Shown piece after piece: positions 9,181-17,577 of a DNA stretch of 33,269 bases. Source of the stretch: Campylobacteraceae bacterium (GTDB taxonomy: Bacteria; Campylobacterota; Campylobacteria; Campylobacterales; Arcobacteraceae). How positions within the stretch are numbered: position 1 is the stretch's first letter; every line of letters begins with the position of its first letter. The notes below the pieces were generated by a model. The model saw only the letters and a program-made list of their open reading frames with translations. It was not told the origin of the DNA and did no database searches. Location: assembly GCA_013215915.1 (NCBI GenBank), contig JABSON010000008.1, positions 1 through 33,269 of the forward strand, in the 5' to 3' direction. Both the position numbers and the translations under genes were made by a program.

Positions 9181-9310
9181 TTTTCTTATTGATTATTTCA
9201 CAGTTAATATTAATTAAAACTGAAATTTTATTACAATTATTTGATATATAAGTAAATTTTAACAATATATAATAAAATGCTATTCTAATGCTATTTTTTA
9301 GCACAAGCAT

Positions 9311-9340
9311 AAAAAAAACTCATTCAAAAACGAACAAGTT
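9311..9340 (-). terminator. Intrinsic terminator closing the hydroxyproline locus
   Basis: On the minus strand AACTTGTTC, a 6-nt loop and GAATGAGTT form a mostly paired stem (7 of 9), followed by a run of eight T. It lies shortly after the GntR gene stop and marks the 3' end of the hydroxyproline gene set. The rest of the 9181-9310 spacer shows no other gene. Confidence 0.7.
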
Positions 9341-9360
9341 TCATAATTATATTTATAATT

Positions 9361-9999
9361 TTATATGTTAATATATTTTTTTACAACTGTCACCAGATTA
9401 TTAATAATTTCATTTGATACAGATAAAGCTAATTCTTCATTAGAATCAATAATTGCATCAATTAACTGTGTATGTACTAAAGCAGAGTCTGCTAAATCAT
9501 CTAAACCTTTATAATAATACCAAAAACGTCTCGATCTTACATGTAAAGGTGCAGTTGCATTTGTTGCAAATTCATTTCTTGCAGCTGCGAATATAGTATT
9601 ATCTAATTCTTTATCTATTCGTAAAAATTCTTCAACATTTTTATTCTTAACTGCATTTAAAATTAAAATTTTAAATTCTAGTATTTTATTTTTTTCAGTT
9701 TTTGTAGCATACATACATGCTCTTTTAATTAAAAGACTATCTAATACTCTTCTTGTTTCTAAAATAGCTAATTGATTAGTCATATTAATATCAGATATTT
9801 CAATTCCACGTCTTGGAATTATATTTATAAGATTCTGGTGAGAAAGTTTTAATAATGCTTCTCGTAGAGGAGTTCTTGAAACATCAGCTTTTGCCATTAA
9901 TTCTTTTTCGGAATAAGTTTTACCTGGTTCTAGTTTTAATGTTACTAAAAGTTCTTCTAATATTTTATAAGCTTTGCTCGAAAGATTATTTTCTGGCAT
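9361..9999 (-). CDS. GntR-family (FCD) transcriptional regulator of the hydroxyproline locus
   Basis: A 212-residue DNA-binding regulator. The winged HTH spans about residues 8-72 (LEPGKTYSEKELMAKADVSRTPLREALLKLSHQNLINIIPRRG), a classic GntR N-terminus. The C-terminal all-helical part (about 80-205) fits the FCD ligand-binding domain of the FadR/VanR branch, which usually senses small organic acids or amino acid derivatives. The ribosome site is AAAGGAT. It lies 9 nt after the trans-3-hydroxyproline dehydratase gene and is the last gene before a terminator. The likely job is control of this locus, probably through the palindromes at 20159-20192, with hydroxyproline or a pathway intermediate as effector. 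That link is inference. Confidence 0.85.
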   Translation of the reverse strand: MPENNLSSKAYKILEELLVTLKLEPGKTYSEKELMAKADVSRTPLREALLKLSHQNLINIIPRRGIEISDINMTNQLAILETRRVLDSLLIKRACMYATKTEKNKILEFKILILNAVKNKNVEEFLRIDKELDNTIFAAARNEFATNATAPLHVRSRRFWYYYKGLDDLADSALVHTQLIDAIIDSNEELALSVSNEIINNLVTVVKKYINI

Positions 10000-10008
10000 T
10001 TGTATCCT

Positions 10009-11055
10009 TTACTTTAATAAAAAACCATATTTTAATTCATCTTTTTCATCAAGATAAAAAGTATGTTCTCCTGTTATATATGCATTTCCACAGACTTCTG
10101 GTATAACTGCATCTAAATGTGCGTATTTTAATTCTTTAATGACTTTTACATCAAAACAAGTATTTAAAATACTTTCAATTCTAATAATTTCATCTTTTTT
10201 AATTTCTTTTTTTTTATAATGAATTGCCACACGTCCTGAAACTCCAGAACCAGTTGGACTACGATCAAGTTCACCATTTGCAAATACACAAACATTTTGT
10301 GAGTGATATTTTGAATTTTGGCTTATAAAAATAACTCCATATAAAAAACTTAAATCTTTTTCAAAAGGATGAATAATATTATTTTTTTGTTTTATGATAT
10401 TTTTTTTAATTTCTTTTCCATAAAATATAATTTTATCATAATTTTCCTTATTCAAGTTTAGACCTATTTTATCAGCATCAACATAAGCATAAAATGCGCC
10501 TCCATAAGCTAAGTCATATCTTATATCACCTATATTATTTATTGATATATTTTCATTCATTGCAAGGACAAAAGAAGCTACGCAATGAAAACTAACCTGC
10601 TCTACTTCCTTATCTTCATTTACATGTACAAATACATCTAAAAGCCCACAAGGTGCTTCTATTTTAATCTTTGTAATAGGTTTTACTAATTCTACCCAGC
10701 CAAGTTCTACAGCTAGTTTTCCTAAAGCTATAGTTGCATGTCCACACATTGTGCTATAACCTTCATTGTGCATAAATATTGCCGCGAAATCAGCTTCTGA
10801 ATTAGAAGCTTCACAAACTAATGCACCATACATATCAGCATGACCACGAGGTTCAAACATTAGAGCTTTTCTTAAATAATCTAAGTTATCTTTTACGTAA
10901 GTTCTTTTTTCTAAAATACTAGAGCCTTTAATTTCTGGGTATCCAGAGATTATAACTCTTAAAGGTTCTCCTGCTGTATGCATATCAATTGTTTTAATAC
11001 ATAAATTATTTTTTGTATCTAATTTAGTACTTTTAATTCTATTCATAATATCCAT
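10009..11055 (-). CDS. Probable trans-3-hydroxy-L-proline dehydratase (proline racemase family)
   Basis: Proline racemase-fold enzyme, 348 residues from the start chosen here. The first catalytic position is Cys104 (STMCGHATIA). The second is threonine (Thr268 in DRSPTGSGVSGR) instead of cysteine. In this family a Cys/Thr pair marks trans-3-hydroxy-L-proline dehydratases, including human L3HYPDH, which make delta-1-pyrroline-2-carboxylate. Racemases and 4-hydroxyproline epimerases have Cys/Cys, as does the paralogue at 15583-16587. The reductase at 16639-17577 would turn the product into L-proline for PutA. The start at 11055 is preferred over an upstream in-frame ATG at 11091, because AGAAGGA sits 5 nt before it. 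It is separated from the ATPase gene by about 208 nt, so it may have its own promoter. Confidence 0.85.
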   Translation of the reverse strand: MDIMNRIKSTKLDTKNNLCIKTIDMHTAGEPLRVIISGYPEIKGSSILEKRTYVKDNLDYLRKALMFEPRGHADMYGALVCEASNSEADFAAIFMHNEGYSTMCGHATIALGKLAVELGWVELVKPITKIKIEAPCGLLDVFVHVNEDKEVEQVSFHCVASFVLAMNENISINNIGDIRYDLAYGGAFYAYVDADKIGLNLNKENYDKIIFYGKEIKKNIIKQKNNIIHPFEKDLSFLYGVIFISQNSKYHSQNVCVFANGELDRSPTGSGVSGRVAIHYKKKEIKKDEIIRIESILNTCFDVKVIKELKYAHLDAVIPEVCGNAYITGEHTFYLDEKDELKYGFLLK

Positions 11056-11263
11056 ATTTTTCCTTCTATAAGAATTTAAAAAAGAGAGCATAAATATTAA
11101 ATATACTTTGGGAAGTCCTTTAAAGGATGTATATAATAAGTGTTTTCTCTTTTTATTTAATATTCTAGATAAAAGTAAATAAAACTATTTATACTTTTTA
11201 ATTTATATATGAGGTGAGTTCAAATATAAATAAATTTTTAAATAATAATACCTAGATATAAAT
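11056..11263. promoter_or_regulatory. Intergenic region with a 12-bp palindrome, possible internal promoter
   Basis: This 208-nt gap is by far the longest inside the hydroxyproline gene set. It holds a perfect palindrome TCCTTTAAAGGA (11116-11127). On the minus strand a -10-like TTATTATATA lies just upstream, near 11128-11137, so the palindrome could overlap the transcription start of the dehydratase-GntR pair. A weak imperfect stem (arms near 11174-11196) could be a leaky terminator for the ABC transporter genes. No coding sequence is visible. Confidence 0.35.
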
Positions 11264-11989
11264 TTACTGTAAAACTTTTGATAAAAACTGTTTTGTTTTT
11301 TCACTTATTGGATTCGAAATCACTTGTGATGGTGGTCCAAATTCTTCTATTATTCCTTTATGAAAAAATGCTACATTATCTGATACTTCTCTTGCAAATG
11401 CAATTTCATGTGTAACACAAATCATTGTCATTCCTTCTTTTCGTAAAAGTCTTAAAGTATCTAAAACTTCACCTACAAGTTCAGGATCTAATGCTGATGT
11501 GATTTCATCAAATAACATATACTCAGGCTCCATAGAAAGTGCCCTTGCAATTGCAAGTCTTTGTTGCTGCCCACCAGATAGTTTTCCAGGGTATACATTA
11601 AACTTATCAGCTAAACCTACATGATCTAATTGTTCTTTTGCTATTTTTTCTGCTTGATCTTTGCTTTTTCCTAATACTATTTGTGGAGAAAGTGCAGCAT
11701 TTTCAAGTACAGTTAGATGAGGAAAAGAGTTCCATTGTTGAAATACCATTCCAATTTTTTGTCTTAAAGTATTAATATTAGTACTTTTGTCATGAACAGA
11801 AATGCCATCAACTAATACTTCACCTTTTTGAATTCTCTCAATTGCATTAATACAATAAAGCATAGTAGACTTTCCAGAACCACTTCCTCCAATTACTGAA
11901 AGAACTTCACCTTTATTAACTGTTAAATCAATACCTTTTAAAACTTCTAAGTCTCCAAAAGATTTATGAACTTTTTTTAATTCAATCAT
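11264..11989 (-). CDS. Polar amino acid ABC transporter ATPase
   Basis: Cytoplasmic ATPase of a PAAT-type (GlnQ-like) importer, 241 residues. Motifs: Walker A GGSGSGKST, Q-loop MVFQQWNSFPHLTV, signature LSGGQQQRLAIARAL, Walker B YMLFDEITSALDPE and H-loop ICVTHE. It overlaps the upstream permease gene by 4 nt (ATGA). From its place between hydroxyproline enzymes it most likely powers uptake of hydroxyproline or a stereoisomer. The family alone would only say polar or basic amino acid. Confidence 0.9.
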   Translation of the reverse strand: MIELKKVHKSFGDLEVLKGIDLTVNKGEVLSVIGGSGSGKSTMLYCINAIERIQKGEVLVDGISVHDKSTNINTLRQKIGMVFQQWNSFPHLTVLENAALSPQIVLGKSKDQAEKIAKEQLDHVGLADKFNVYPGKLSGGQQQRLAIARALSMEPEYMLFDEITSALDPELVGEVLDTLRLLRKEGMTMICVTHEIAFAREVSDNVAFFHKGIIEEFGPPSQVISNPISEKTKQFLSKVLQ

Positions 11990-12708
11990 ATTTTTAATTT
12001 CCTCTCTAAATATACTGCATATAATGAAATTGGATAAGAAATAATAAAATAAAATAAACCAATTCCCAATAATAATAAAAGTGCTTCTTGTGTTTTAGAT
12101 ATAAGTTCTTCTGTTGTTTTTAATAACTCTAAGTATCCAATTACAGAAACTAAGGCTGAATCTTTTATAACTGACAAAACAATAGATATCCAAGCTGGAA
12201 AAACTGCTCTTAAACCTAAAGGAAAAACAATATATCTATAATCTTGCCAATAAGTCATACCTAAAGATCTTGCAGCTCTTCTTGTAGTTTGAGGCACAGA
12301 TTCTATTCCAGCACGTACAACTTCAGTTACAAAAGCTGCTGTATAAGCTGATAATATAATGGCACCAACCCAAAATACAGAAATATCAATTTCTAAAATT
12401 CCCATAAACGAATAAAATAGAATTAATTGAATAATTAAAGGAACTGATCTTAAAATATCTAAGAATCCACTTAATATTAAGTTTCCAAATGTTCCTAAAG
12501 AAACTTTCATCCAACCAAAAAGCACTCCAAATATTGTTCCAAAAAATATAGAAACAGCTGAAATATAAATAGTTCGCTCTAAACCTTCAAGTAAAAATAC
12601 TAAATCATAATATGTTAAAGAAGATGCACGTACAGAAACTATTGCCTGATAAACAATATATGCAAATATTAAGGCATATATAGAATATTTAATCATTTTA
12701 TTAGACAT
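11986..12708 (-). CDS. Polar amino acid ABC transporter permease (second)
   Basis: Inner-membrane permease, 240 residues, with a hydrophobic N-terminal segment and about five membrane helices. The cytoplasmic EAA loop is present (VTEVVRAGIESVPQTTRRAARSLGM near 128-152), typical of HisM/GlnP-type permeases. AAAGGAG precedes the ATG, which follows the stop of the first permease directly. It should pair with the product of 12709-13380 to form the channel. Confidence 0.88.
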   Translation of the reverse strand: MSNKMIKYSIYALIFAYIVYQAIVSVRASSLTYYDLVFLLEGLERTIYISAVSIFFGTIFGVLFGWMKVSLGTFGNLILSGFLDILRSVPLIIQLILFYSFMGILEIDISVFWVGAIILSAYTAAFVTEVVRAGIESVPQTTRRAARSLGMTYWQDYRYIVFPLGLRAVFPAWISIVLSVIKDSALVSVIGYLELLKTTEELISKTQEALLLLLGIGLFYFIISYPISLYAVYLERKLKI

Positions 12709-13380
12709 CTAATCTCCTTTAAATATTTTATAAGCTAAAAGTTTTGATAATAACAAAGTACCTTTTGCAATAACAAAATACATAACAGCTGCAACTAAAT
12801 AGAACTCAAATGTTCTAAAAGACAAAGATTGTAACTGATCTGTTTTACCAGTTAATTCCAACATTCCAACCAACGTTCCAAGAGATGTCATTAAAATAGA
12901 CCAAATCATTTGATTAGTCATAGGATGATAAACAACTTTAAAAACTTGTGGCAAGATAATATATCTATAAGATTGAAAACTAGTCATTCCTAAAGATCTA
13001 GAAGATGCCATTTGAGTATGTGGTATTGATGCAAATCCTCCTCTTAGTGTTTCAGCTAGATATCCTGCATTATTAAAAATTAATGCAAGCATCACTGCTA
13101 AATAAGGACTTAAATGAATACCAAATGCACCCAAACCGAAATAAGCCATGTATATTTGAAATAAAGCTGGAGTGTTTCTAGCTATTTCAATCCATACAAT
13201 ACTTGAAGTTCTAAATAATTCATTTTCACTATCTTTTCCTAAAGATAAAAATATAGCAATAAATAAACCAACAATCATGGAAATTAGAGCTACTTCAATA
13301 GTTACTAAAGCGGCACTTAACATTTCAGGAAAAACATTCCAGACAGTAATCCAGTGAAATGTATAATCGAAGTCAAACAT
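12709..13380 (-). CDS. Polar amino acid ABC transporter permease (first)
   Basis: Inner-membrane permease of the same importer, 223 residues. It has about five hydrophobic segments and an EAA loop, LAETLRGGFASIPHTQMASSRSLGM near 108-132. The IARNTPALFQIY stretch is typical of the HisQ/HisM/GlnP group. It has a good AAGGA site. It follows the binding protein gene across a 45-nt gap that holds a hairpin with T run, so it is probably made at a lower level than the binding protein. Confidence 0.88.
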   Translation of the reverse strand: MFDFDYTFHWITVWNVFPEMLSAALVTIEVALISMIVGLFIAIFLSLGKDSENELFRTSSIVWIEIARNTPALFQIYMAYFGLGAFGIHLSPYLAVMLALIFNNAGYLAETLRGGFASIPHTQMASSRSLGMTSFQSYRYIILPQVFKVVYHPMTNQMIWSILMTSLGTLVGMLELTGKTDQLQSLSFRTFEFYLVAAVMYFVIAKGTLLLSKLLAYKIFKGD

Positions 13381-13401
13381 TATTAATCCTTCTCTTCTTA
13401 A

Positions 13402-13427
13402 AAAAAAAGAGCCTAAGCTCTTTTTTT
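13402..13427 (-). terminator. Intercistronic hairpin between binding protein and permease genes
   Basis: Arms AAAAAAAGAGC (13402-13412) and GCTCTTTTTTT (13417-13427) enclose a 4-nt loop. On the minus strand the hairpin starts inside the binding protein stop codon and ends in a T run. It looks like an intrinsic terminator in the middle of an operon. Partial read-through would give more binding protein than permease. Confidence 0.65.
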
Positions 13428-14247
13428 AATAATAAATACCATCAATTGTTAATTTTCTTACAGGACCAGGTCCATAAAACATTTCATTTAATTCTTTATA
13501 TCTACCAGTTCTTACTTGTTGGTGAATAAATAAGTTCATAAAATTAATCATTCCATATTCAGTTCTTTTTACAATTATAGAAACATAATCAGAAAAACCT
13601 GGTACAAAAGGACCTGCTACAAAATCTTTATATTTAGGAGATTTTAACATTTCAACAGCTGTTGTATCTGTTGTAATAATTGCATCAGCTTTACCTTGTA
13701 ATAAAGCTAAGTGAGCATCATTTTCAGACTTAGAAGAGAAATAATTACTTTTATTCCAATTATTGTTTTTAACATTCTTTAAAAATTCAATTTCATTTGT
13801 TGAACTTAAAGGTGCAGTAACTTTTTTACCTTTTAAATCAGCAAAAGTTTTAATACCAGAATCTTTTCTAGATACTACTTGAAATTTAAATACAAAATAA
13901 GGCATAGTAAAACCTGCTGATTTTGCTCTTTGAAGCGTATCTGAAGTAGATCCAATTACTACATCCACTTTTCCTGCATTTAGGGCTGGTAATCTTTGTG
14001 CAAATGACATAGATTTGATTTCTAATTTAACACCTAATACTTTTGCTAAATCTTTACAATATTCAACATCAAATCCTGCTGGTTTATTTCTTGCATCTCT
14101 ATATCCCATTGGTGGGAAATCTAATACAACACCACATCTAATTTTGCCTTTTGATAAAATCTTATCTAATTTGTCTGCACTTGCATTTGAAGCCCCAAAT
14201 GCTAAGACTGATACTGCTAAAAACGCCAATTTTTTTACTAGTTTCAT
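13426..14247 (-). CDS. Periplasmic polar amino acid-binding protein
   Basis: Substrate-binding protein of the PAAT importer, 273 residues. Residues 1-24 are a signal peptide (MKLVKKLAFLAVSVLAFGASNASA, cleavage before DKLDKI). The mature start, LDKILSKGKIRCGVVLDFPPMGYRDARNKPAGFDVEYCKDLAKVL, is the family-typical SBP_bac_3 fold. The start at 14247 is preferred to the ATG at 14253, because AAAGGA directly abuts the latter and lies 6 nt before the former. It follows the FAD dehydrogenase gene after about 80 nt. The context points to hydroxyproline as ligand, which the sequence alone cannot prove. Confidence 0.88.
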   Translation of the reverse strand: MKLVKKLAFLAVSVLAFGASNASADKLDKILSKGKIRCGVVLDFPPMGYRDARNKPAGFDVEYCKDLAKVLGVKLEIKSMSFAQRLPALNAGKVDVVIGSTSDTLQRAKSAGFTMPYFVFKFQVVSRKDSGIKTFADLKGKKVTAPLSSTNEIEFLKNVKNNNWNKSNYFSSKSENDAHLALLQGKADAIITTDTTAVEMLKSPKYKDFVAGPFVPGFSDYVSIIVKRTEYGMINFMNLFIHQQVRTGRYKELNEMFYGPGPVRKLTIDGIYY

Positions 14248-14327
14248 AATCATTCCTTTAATTTTGTGTTAAGTTAATTTATTTCAAATTTACCGCCATT
14301 TTAAGTTTATTACTCCTTTTGTTAGAT

Positions 14328-15581
14328 TTATGTAAATCTATGAATATCCATAAATGAAATATCAATATCATTTTCATTTCCATTTATTAAATTATCTACA
14401 ATTTTACCTGTCGCTGGTCCTAAAGATACACCCATCATGGCATGACCCGTTGCAACTGTTAAATTTTTATACTTTTTAGATTTGCCAATATAAGGTAAAC
14501 CATCAGGTGAACAAGGACGTAGCCCTGCCCACATATCATAAGTTTGATTCTTTTGTAAATTAAGATCTTTAATATAAGAATTAGCCGCTTTTCTTATATT
14601 ATTAACCCTGTTTTCATCGATACTTAAATCATTTCCACAAATCATCATAGTCCCACCAAATCTTACATATTCATCATAAGGTGAAACTGCTACTTTTTGC
14701 TCTGCTAAAATTAATGGAGTTGAAAAGTTCATAAAAGTATTCTTTTGTGCTCTAAAAGAAAAACCTTTTCCTGCTTGCATAGTTAGATTTAAATCAAGTT
14801 TTTTAGCAAAATCAAAAGCTAAAATTCCAGAGCTTAAAACAAACTCATCTGCCGAAAACTTTTCATTTAAAGAATTTGTTAAAGAGTAAATTTTTCCATC
14901 TTTAATATCAAAATCTGTAATTTCACAGTTTTCATAAATCTGTACATTTGATTCTTTTAAATATTTAATTATACTTTGCATAAAATCATAAGGTTGGATT
15001 TTTGAGTCACTTTTATAATAAGAAGCACCAATGCAGTCAAAATTTACATTTGGCTCTAATTTATTAAGTTCTTCTTTATTTAACATTGAAGCATCAAGTC
15101 CTAATTCCCAAGCTTCATTAATTAAAGATTGTTCTTCTATTAGTGTTTTTTCTTCTTTACATAAAATTAATAAACCTGAATGTTTTAATTCAAAATCTAA
15201 ATCATCACTTTTATATAAATCATTATAAAGTCCATGAGAATATAAATTTATATCTCTTAAAAAGTATTTATTATTTTCTACATGTTTTTTTGTACAGAAT
15301 AAATTAAATCTTACTAACCATTTTAATAAGTCCATATCACATCTAGGTTTTAAGTAAAAAGGAGAATTTGAATTTAACATCCATTTAATTCCTTTTTTTA
15401 GTATTCCTGGATTTGCTAAAGTCTCAAAGTGACTTGGCACAATTAATCCAGCATTTCCATAAGAACACTCTTTTCCTATTTCGCCTGAATCATAAATACT
15501 TACGTCATGCCCACTCTTGCTTAAATAATAAGCAGAACAAAGTCCTGTAATTCCAGCTCCTATAATTGCTATTTTTGCCAT
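14328..15581 (-). CDS. Probable FAD-dependent cis-4-hydroxy-D-proline dehydrogenase (DadA-like)
   Basis: DAO-fold flavoprotein, 417 residues, resembling the small subunit of D-amino acid dehydrogenase. The FAD-binding motif IAIIGAGITGLCSAYYLSKSG is at the N-terminus, followed by ECSYGNAGLIVPSH. Near the C-terminus are DMWAGLRPCSPDGLPYIG and ATGHAMMGVSLGPATGKIV, which close the flavin site. Next to a 4-hydroxyproline epimerase and a pyrroline deaminase, it should oxidise cis-4-hydroxy-D-proline to delta-1-pyrroline-4-hydroxy-2-carboxylate and pass electrons to the membrane chain. It starts 1 nt after the epimerase stop, so the two are tightly coupled. A general D-amino acid dehydrogenase is the alternative. 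A paralogue lies at 29183-30421. Confidence 0.85.
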   Translation of the reverse strand: MAKIAIIGAGITGLCSAYYLSKSGHDVSIYDSGEIGKECSYGNAGLIVPSHFETLANPGILKKGIKWMLNSNSPFYLKPRCDMDLLKWLVRFNLFCTKKHVENNKYFLRDINLYSHGLYNDLYKSDDLDFELKHSGLLILCKEEKTLIEEQSLINEAWELGLDASMLNKEELNKLEPNVNFDCIGASYYKSDSKIQPYDFMQSIIKYLKESNVQIYENCEITDFDIKDGKIYSLTNSLNEKFSADEFVLSSGILAFDFAKKLDLNLTMQAGKGFSFRAQKNTFMNFSTPLILAEQKVAVSPYDEYVRFGGTMMICGNDLSIDENRVNNIRKAANSYIKDLNLQKNQTYDMWAGLRPCSPDGLPYIGKSKKYKNLTVATGHAMMGVSLGPATGKIVDNLINGNENDIDISFMDIHRFT

Positions 15582-15582
15582 A

Positions 15583-16587
15583 CTAAATTACCACAAAACC
15601 ATGTGCATAAGGATCGTCATCATCAATAGTAATAGTATTTAATCCAGTGATTTTAGCCCATCCTTCAATTGAAGGAATGATTCCGTTAAAGTTCCCTACT
15701 TTAACTTCTTTTTCAATTCGTCCAGTAAACTTAGATCCAATATAACTCTCATGAATAAAATCTTGACCTTGTTTTAAAAAATCTCGCGAATATAATTGTG
15801 CCATTCTTGCAGACGTTCCAGTTCCACAAGGTGATCTATCAATTGCTTTATCTCCATAAAATACTGCATTCCTAGCAGATGAAGTTTTGTCTTTTACTTC
15901 TCCTGTCCATTCAATATGAGATAAACCATTAATTGTTTCATTTAAAGGATGTACAAAATCATACTTTTTATTAATTTCATCTCTTAGTTTTTTACTCATA
16001 ATAATTAATTGTGATGCTGTAAAGTTTTCAATTCCAGAGAAGTTTTTTTGAGGATCTATAATTGCATAAAAATTACCACCATAAGCTACATCAAATGTAA
16101 GAGAACCTAATTCTTCACATTCTATTGTTAGATCTTTTGAATGTAAAAAAGATGCTACATTAATAATTTTCACAGATTTAACCCTGTTCATTTCATCTTT
16201 TATATATGTTGCTAGAACTAAACCAGCAGGTGTTTCTATTCTTAATACTCCAGGAGTTTTTGGAGTAATAATTTCTTTTTCAATTAAAACTGTAACAGTT
16301 CCAATAGTTCCATGACCACACATAGGTAAACAGCCACTTGTTTCTATAAATAAAATTGATACATCAAATTCATCACTTGAAGGCTCAAATATTATTGTTC
16401 CACTCATCATATCATGGCCCCGAGGCTCAAACATAAGACCTGTTCTAATCCAATCAAATTCTTTTAAAAAATGCTGTCTTTTTTCACTCATATTAGCACC
16501 CTTTAATAAAGGGGCTCCACCTAAAATAACTCTAACAGGGTTTCCACAAGTATGAGCATCTACACAAAAAAATGTTTTACAAGACAT
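15583..16587 (-). CDS. 4-hydroxyproline 2-epimerase (proline racemase family)
   Basis: Converts trans-4-hydroxy-L-proline to cis-4-hydroxy-D-proline, the first step of bacterial hydroxyproline breakdown. The 334-residue protein has both catalytic cysteines, Cys90 (LPMCGHGTIG) and Cys254 (DRSPCGTGTSARMA), as in characterised hydroxyproline epimerases. The early DAHTCGNPVRV block is also typical. The start has TAGGAG 6 nt upstream. It lies between the pyrroline-2-carboxylate reductase (51-nt gap) and the FAD dehydrogenase (1-nt gap). Proline racemase activity cannot be excluded from the motifs alone, but the neighbours make hydroxyproline the clear substrate. Confidence 0.9.
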   Translation of the reverse strand: MSCKTFFCVDAHTCGNPVRVILGGAPLLKGANMSEKRQHFLKEFDWIRTGLMFEPRGHDMMSGTIIFEPSSDEFDVSILFIETSGCLPMCGHGTIGTVTVLIEKEIITPKTPGVLRIETPAGLVLATYIKDEMNRVKSVKIINVASFLHSKDLTIECEELGSLTFDVAYGGNFYAIIDPQKNFSGIENFTASQLIIMSKKLRDEINKKYDFVHPLNETINGLSHIEWTGEVKDKTSSARNAVFYGDKAIDRSPCGTGTSARMAQLYSRDFLKQGQDFIHESYIGSKFTGRIEKEVKVGNFNGIIPSIEGWAKITGLNTITIDDDDPYAHGFVVI

Positions 16588-16638
16588 ATTTTTCTCCTAA
16601 TATAATTTGTATAATTTTATTCTTTTATATTCTTATAT

Positions 16639-17577
16639 TTAATCTATTAGTTTCTCTTTAACTAAAGCAGCTGCTGCTAAATCTTCTAAAGCATGCCCTA
16701 CTGATTTAAATAAAGTAATTTGATCTTTATTTTCCCTACCAATATGCTCATTCCTGCATAAAGCAAATAAATCAGCTTTTATATCTTCTTTTGTAATAAG
16801 TTTAGAATCTAATGGAATTTTCAAATCACCAGTTTCTTTTAAAGCCATAGGAGTATCAATAAAAATATCTACAGTTTTTATTAATTCATCATCAGCTTCT
16901 CTCATGTCAGATTTATATGCACCTACTAAATCTACATGCTGTCCTTTTCTCAAGTATTTCCCAAATACAAGTGCTTCTTTACTTAAAGTTGCACAAGAAA
17001 TAATATCTACGTTTGAGATAGTCTCATTTATATTTTTAATAGCTTTTATATTAAAATCACTTTTTAATTCATTTTGAATTTTTAAGGCTTTATTAAAATC
17101 TCTACCCCAAACAAAAACATCTTTTATAGGTCTAACACTAGCGTGTGCTCTGATAAGTTCAATACTTAAAGCACCAGTTCCTATCATTAATAGTGATGAT
17201 GAATCTTTTTTTGACAAAAAAGATGAAGCTAAAGCAGATGATGCTGCTGTTCTTTTTGCAGTTAATGCTTTTCCATCTAAAAGTGCAGATAGTTCACCAT
17301 TTTGAGCATTAAATAAAAGATAAATACCTTGAATTGAAGGTTTGTTATATTTTGCATTATTAGGGCTAACAGTTACAATTTTTACTCCTAATACCTCACT
17401 TTCCTTCCACGCTGGCATTAATAATAAAGTTGAGTCTATATTTTCTTTTGGATTTTTAAAATCGTGATGATGTCTTGGAGGAACTGTAATATTAGAAATA
17501 AAAGCATTTTTCAATGCTTTTATTAAAGAAGGGTACGTTAGTACACCATCTATTTCTTCTTTTGTATAATATCTCAT
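16639..17577 (-). CDS. Delta-1-pyrroline-2-carboxylate reductase (ornithine cyclodeaminase family)
   Basis: NAD(P)H-dependent member of the ornithine cyclodeaminase / mu-crystallin family, 312 residues. Visible blocks: VPPRHHHDF near 32-40, the substrate-side lysine in GVKIVTVSPNN, LTAKRTAASSALAS near 107-120, and the Rossmann loop MIGTGALSIELIRAH near 130-145. In hydroxyproline loci this family reduces delta-1-pyrroline-2-carboxylate to L-proline, the second step of trans-3-hydroxyproline use. The dehydratase at 10009-11055 would supply the substrate. The gene overlaps the upstream aldehyde dehydrogenase gene by 4 nt (ATGA). True ornithine cyclodeaminase activity is possible but less likely here. 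Confidence 0.85.
   Translation of the reverse strand: MRYYTKEEIDGVLTYPSLIKALKNAFISNITVPPRHHHDFKNPKENIDSTLLLMPAWKESEVLGVKIVTVSPNNAKYNKPSIQGIYLLFNAQNGELSALLDGKALTAKRTAASSALASSFLSKKDSSSLLMIGTGALSIELIRAHASVRPIKDVFVWGRDFNKALKIQNELKSDFNIKAIKNINETISNVDIISCATLSKEALVFGKYLRKGQHVDLVGAYKSDMREADDELIKTVDIFIDTPMALKETGDLKIPLDSKLITKEDIKADLFALCRNEHIGRENKDQITLFKSVGHALEDLAAAALVKEKLID

Noticed and set aside
9281-9306. Direct repeat of AATGCTATT
   Set aside because: Two short AT-rich copies next to a terminator. There is no further copy or symmetry, so chance is likely.
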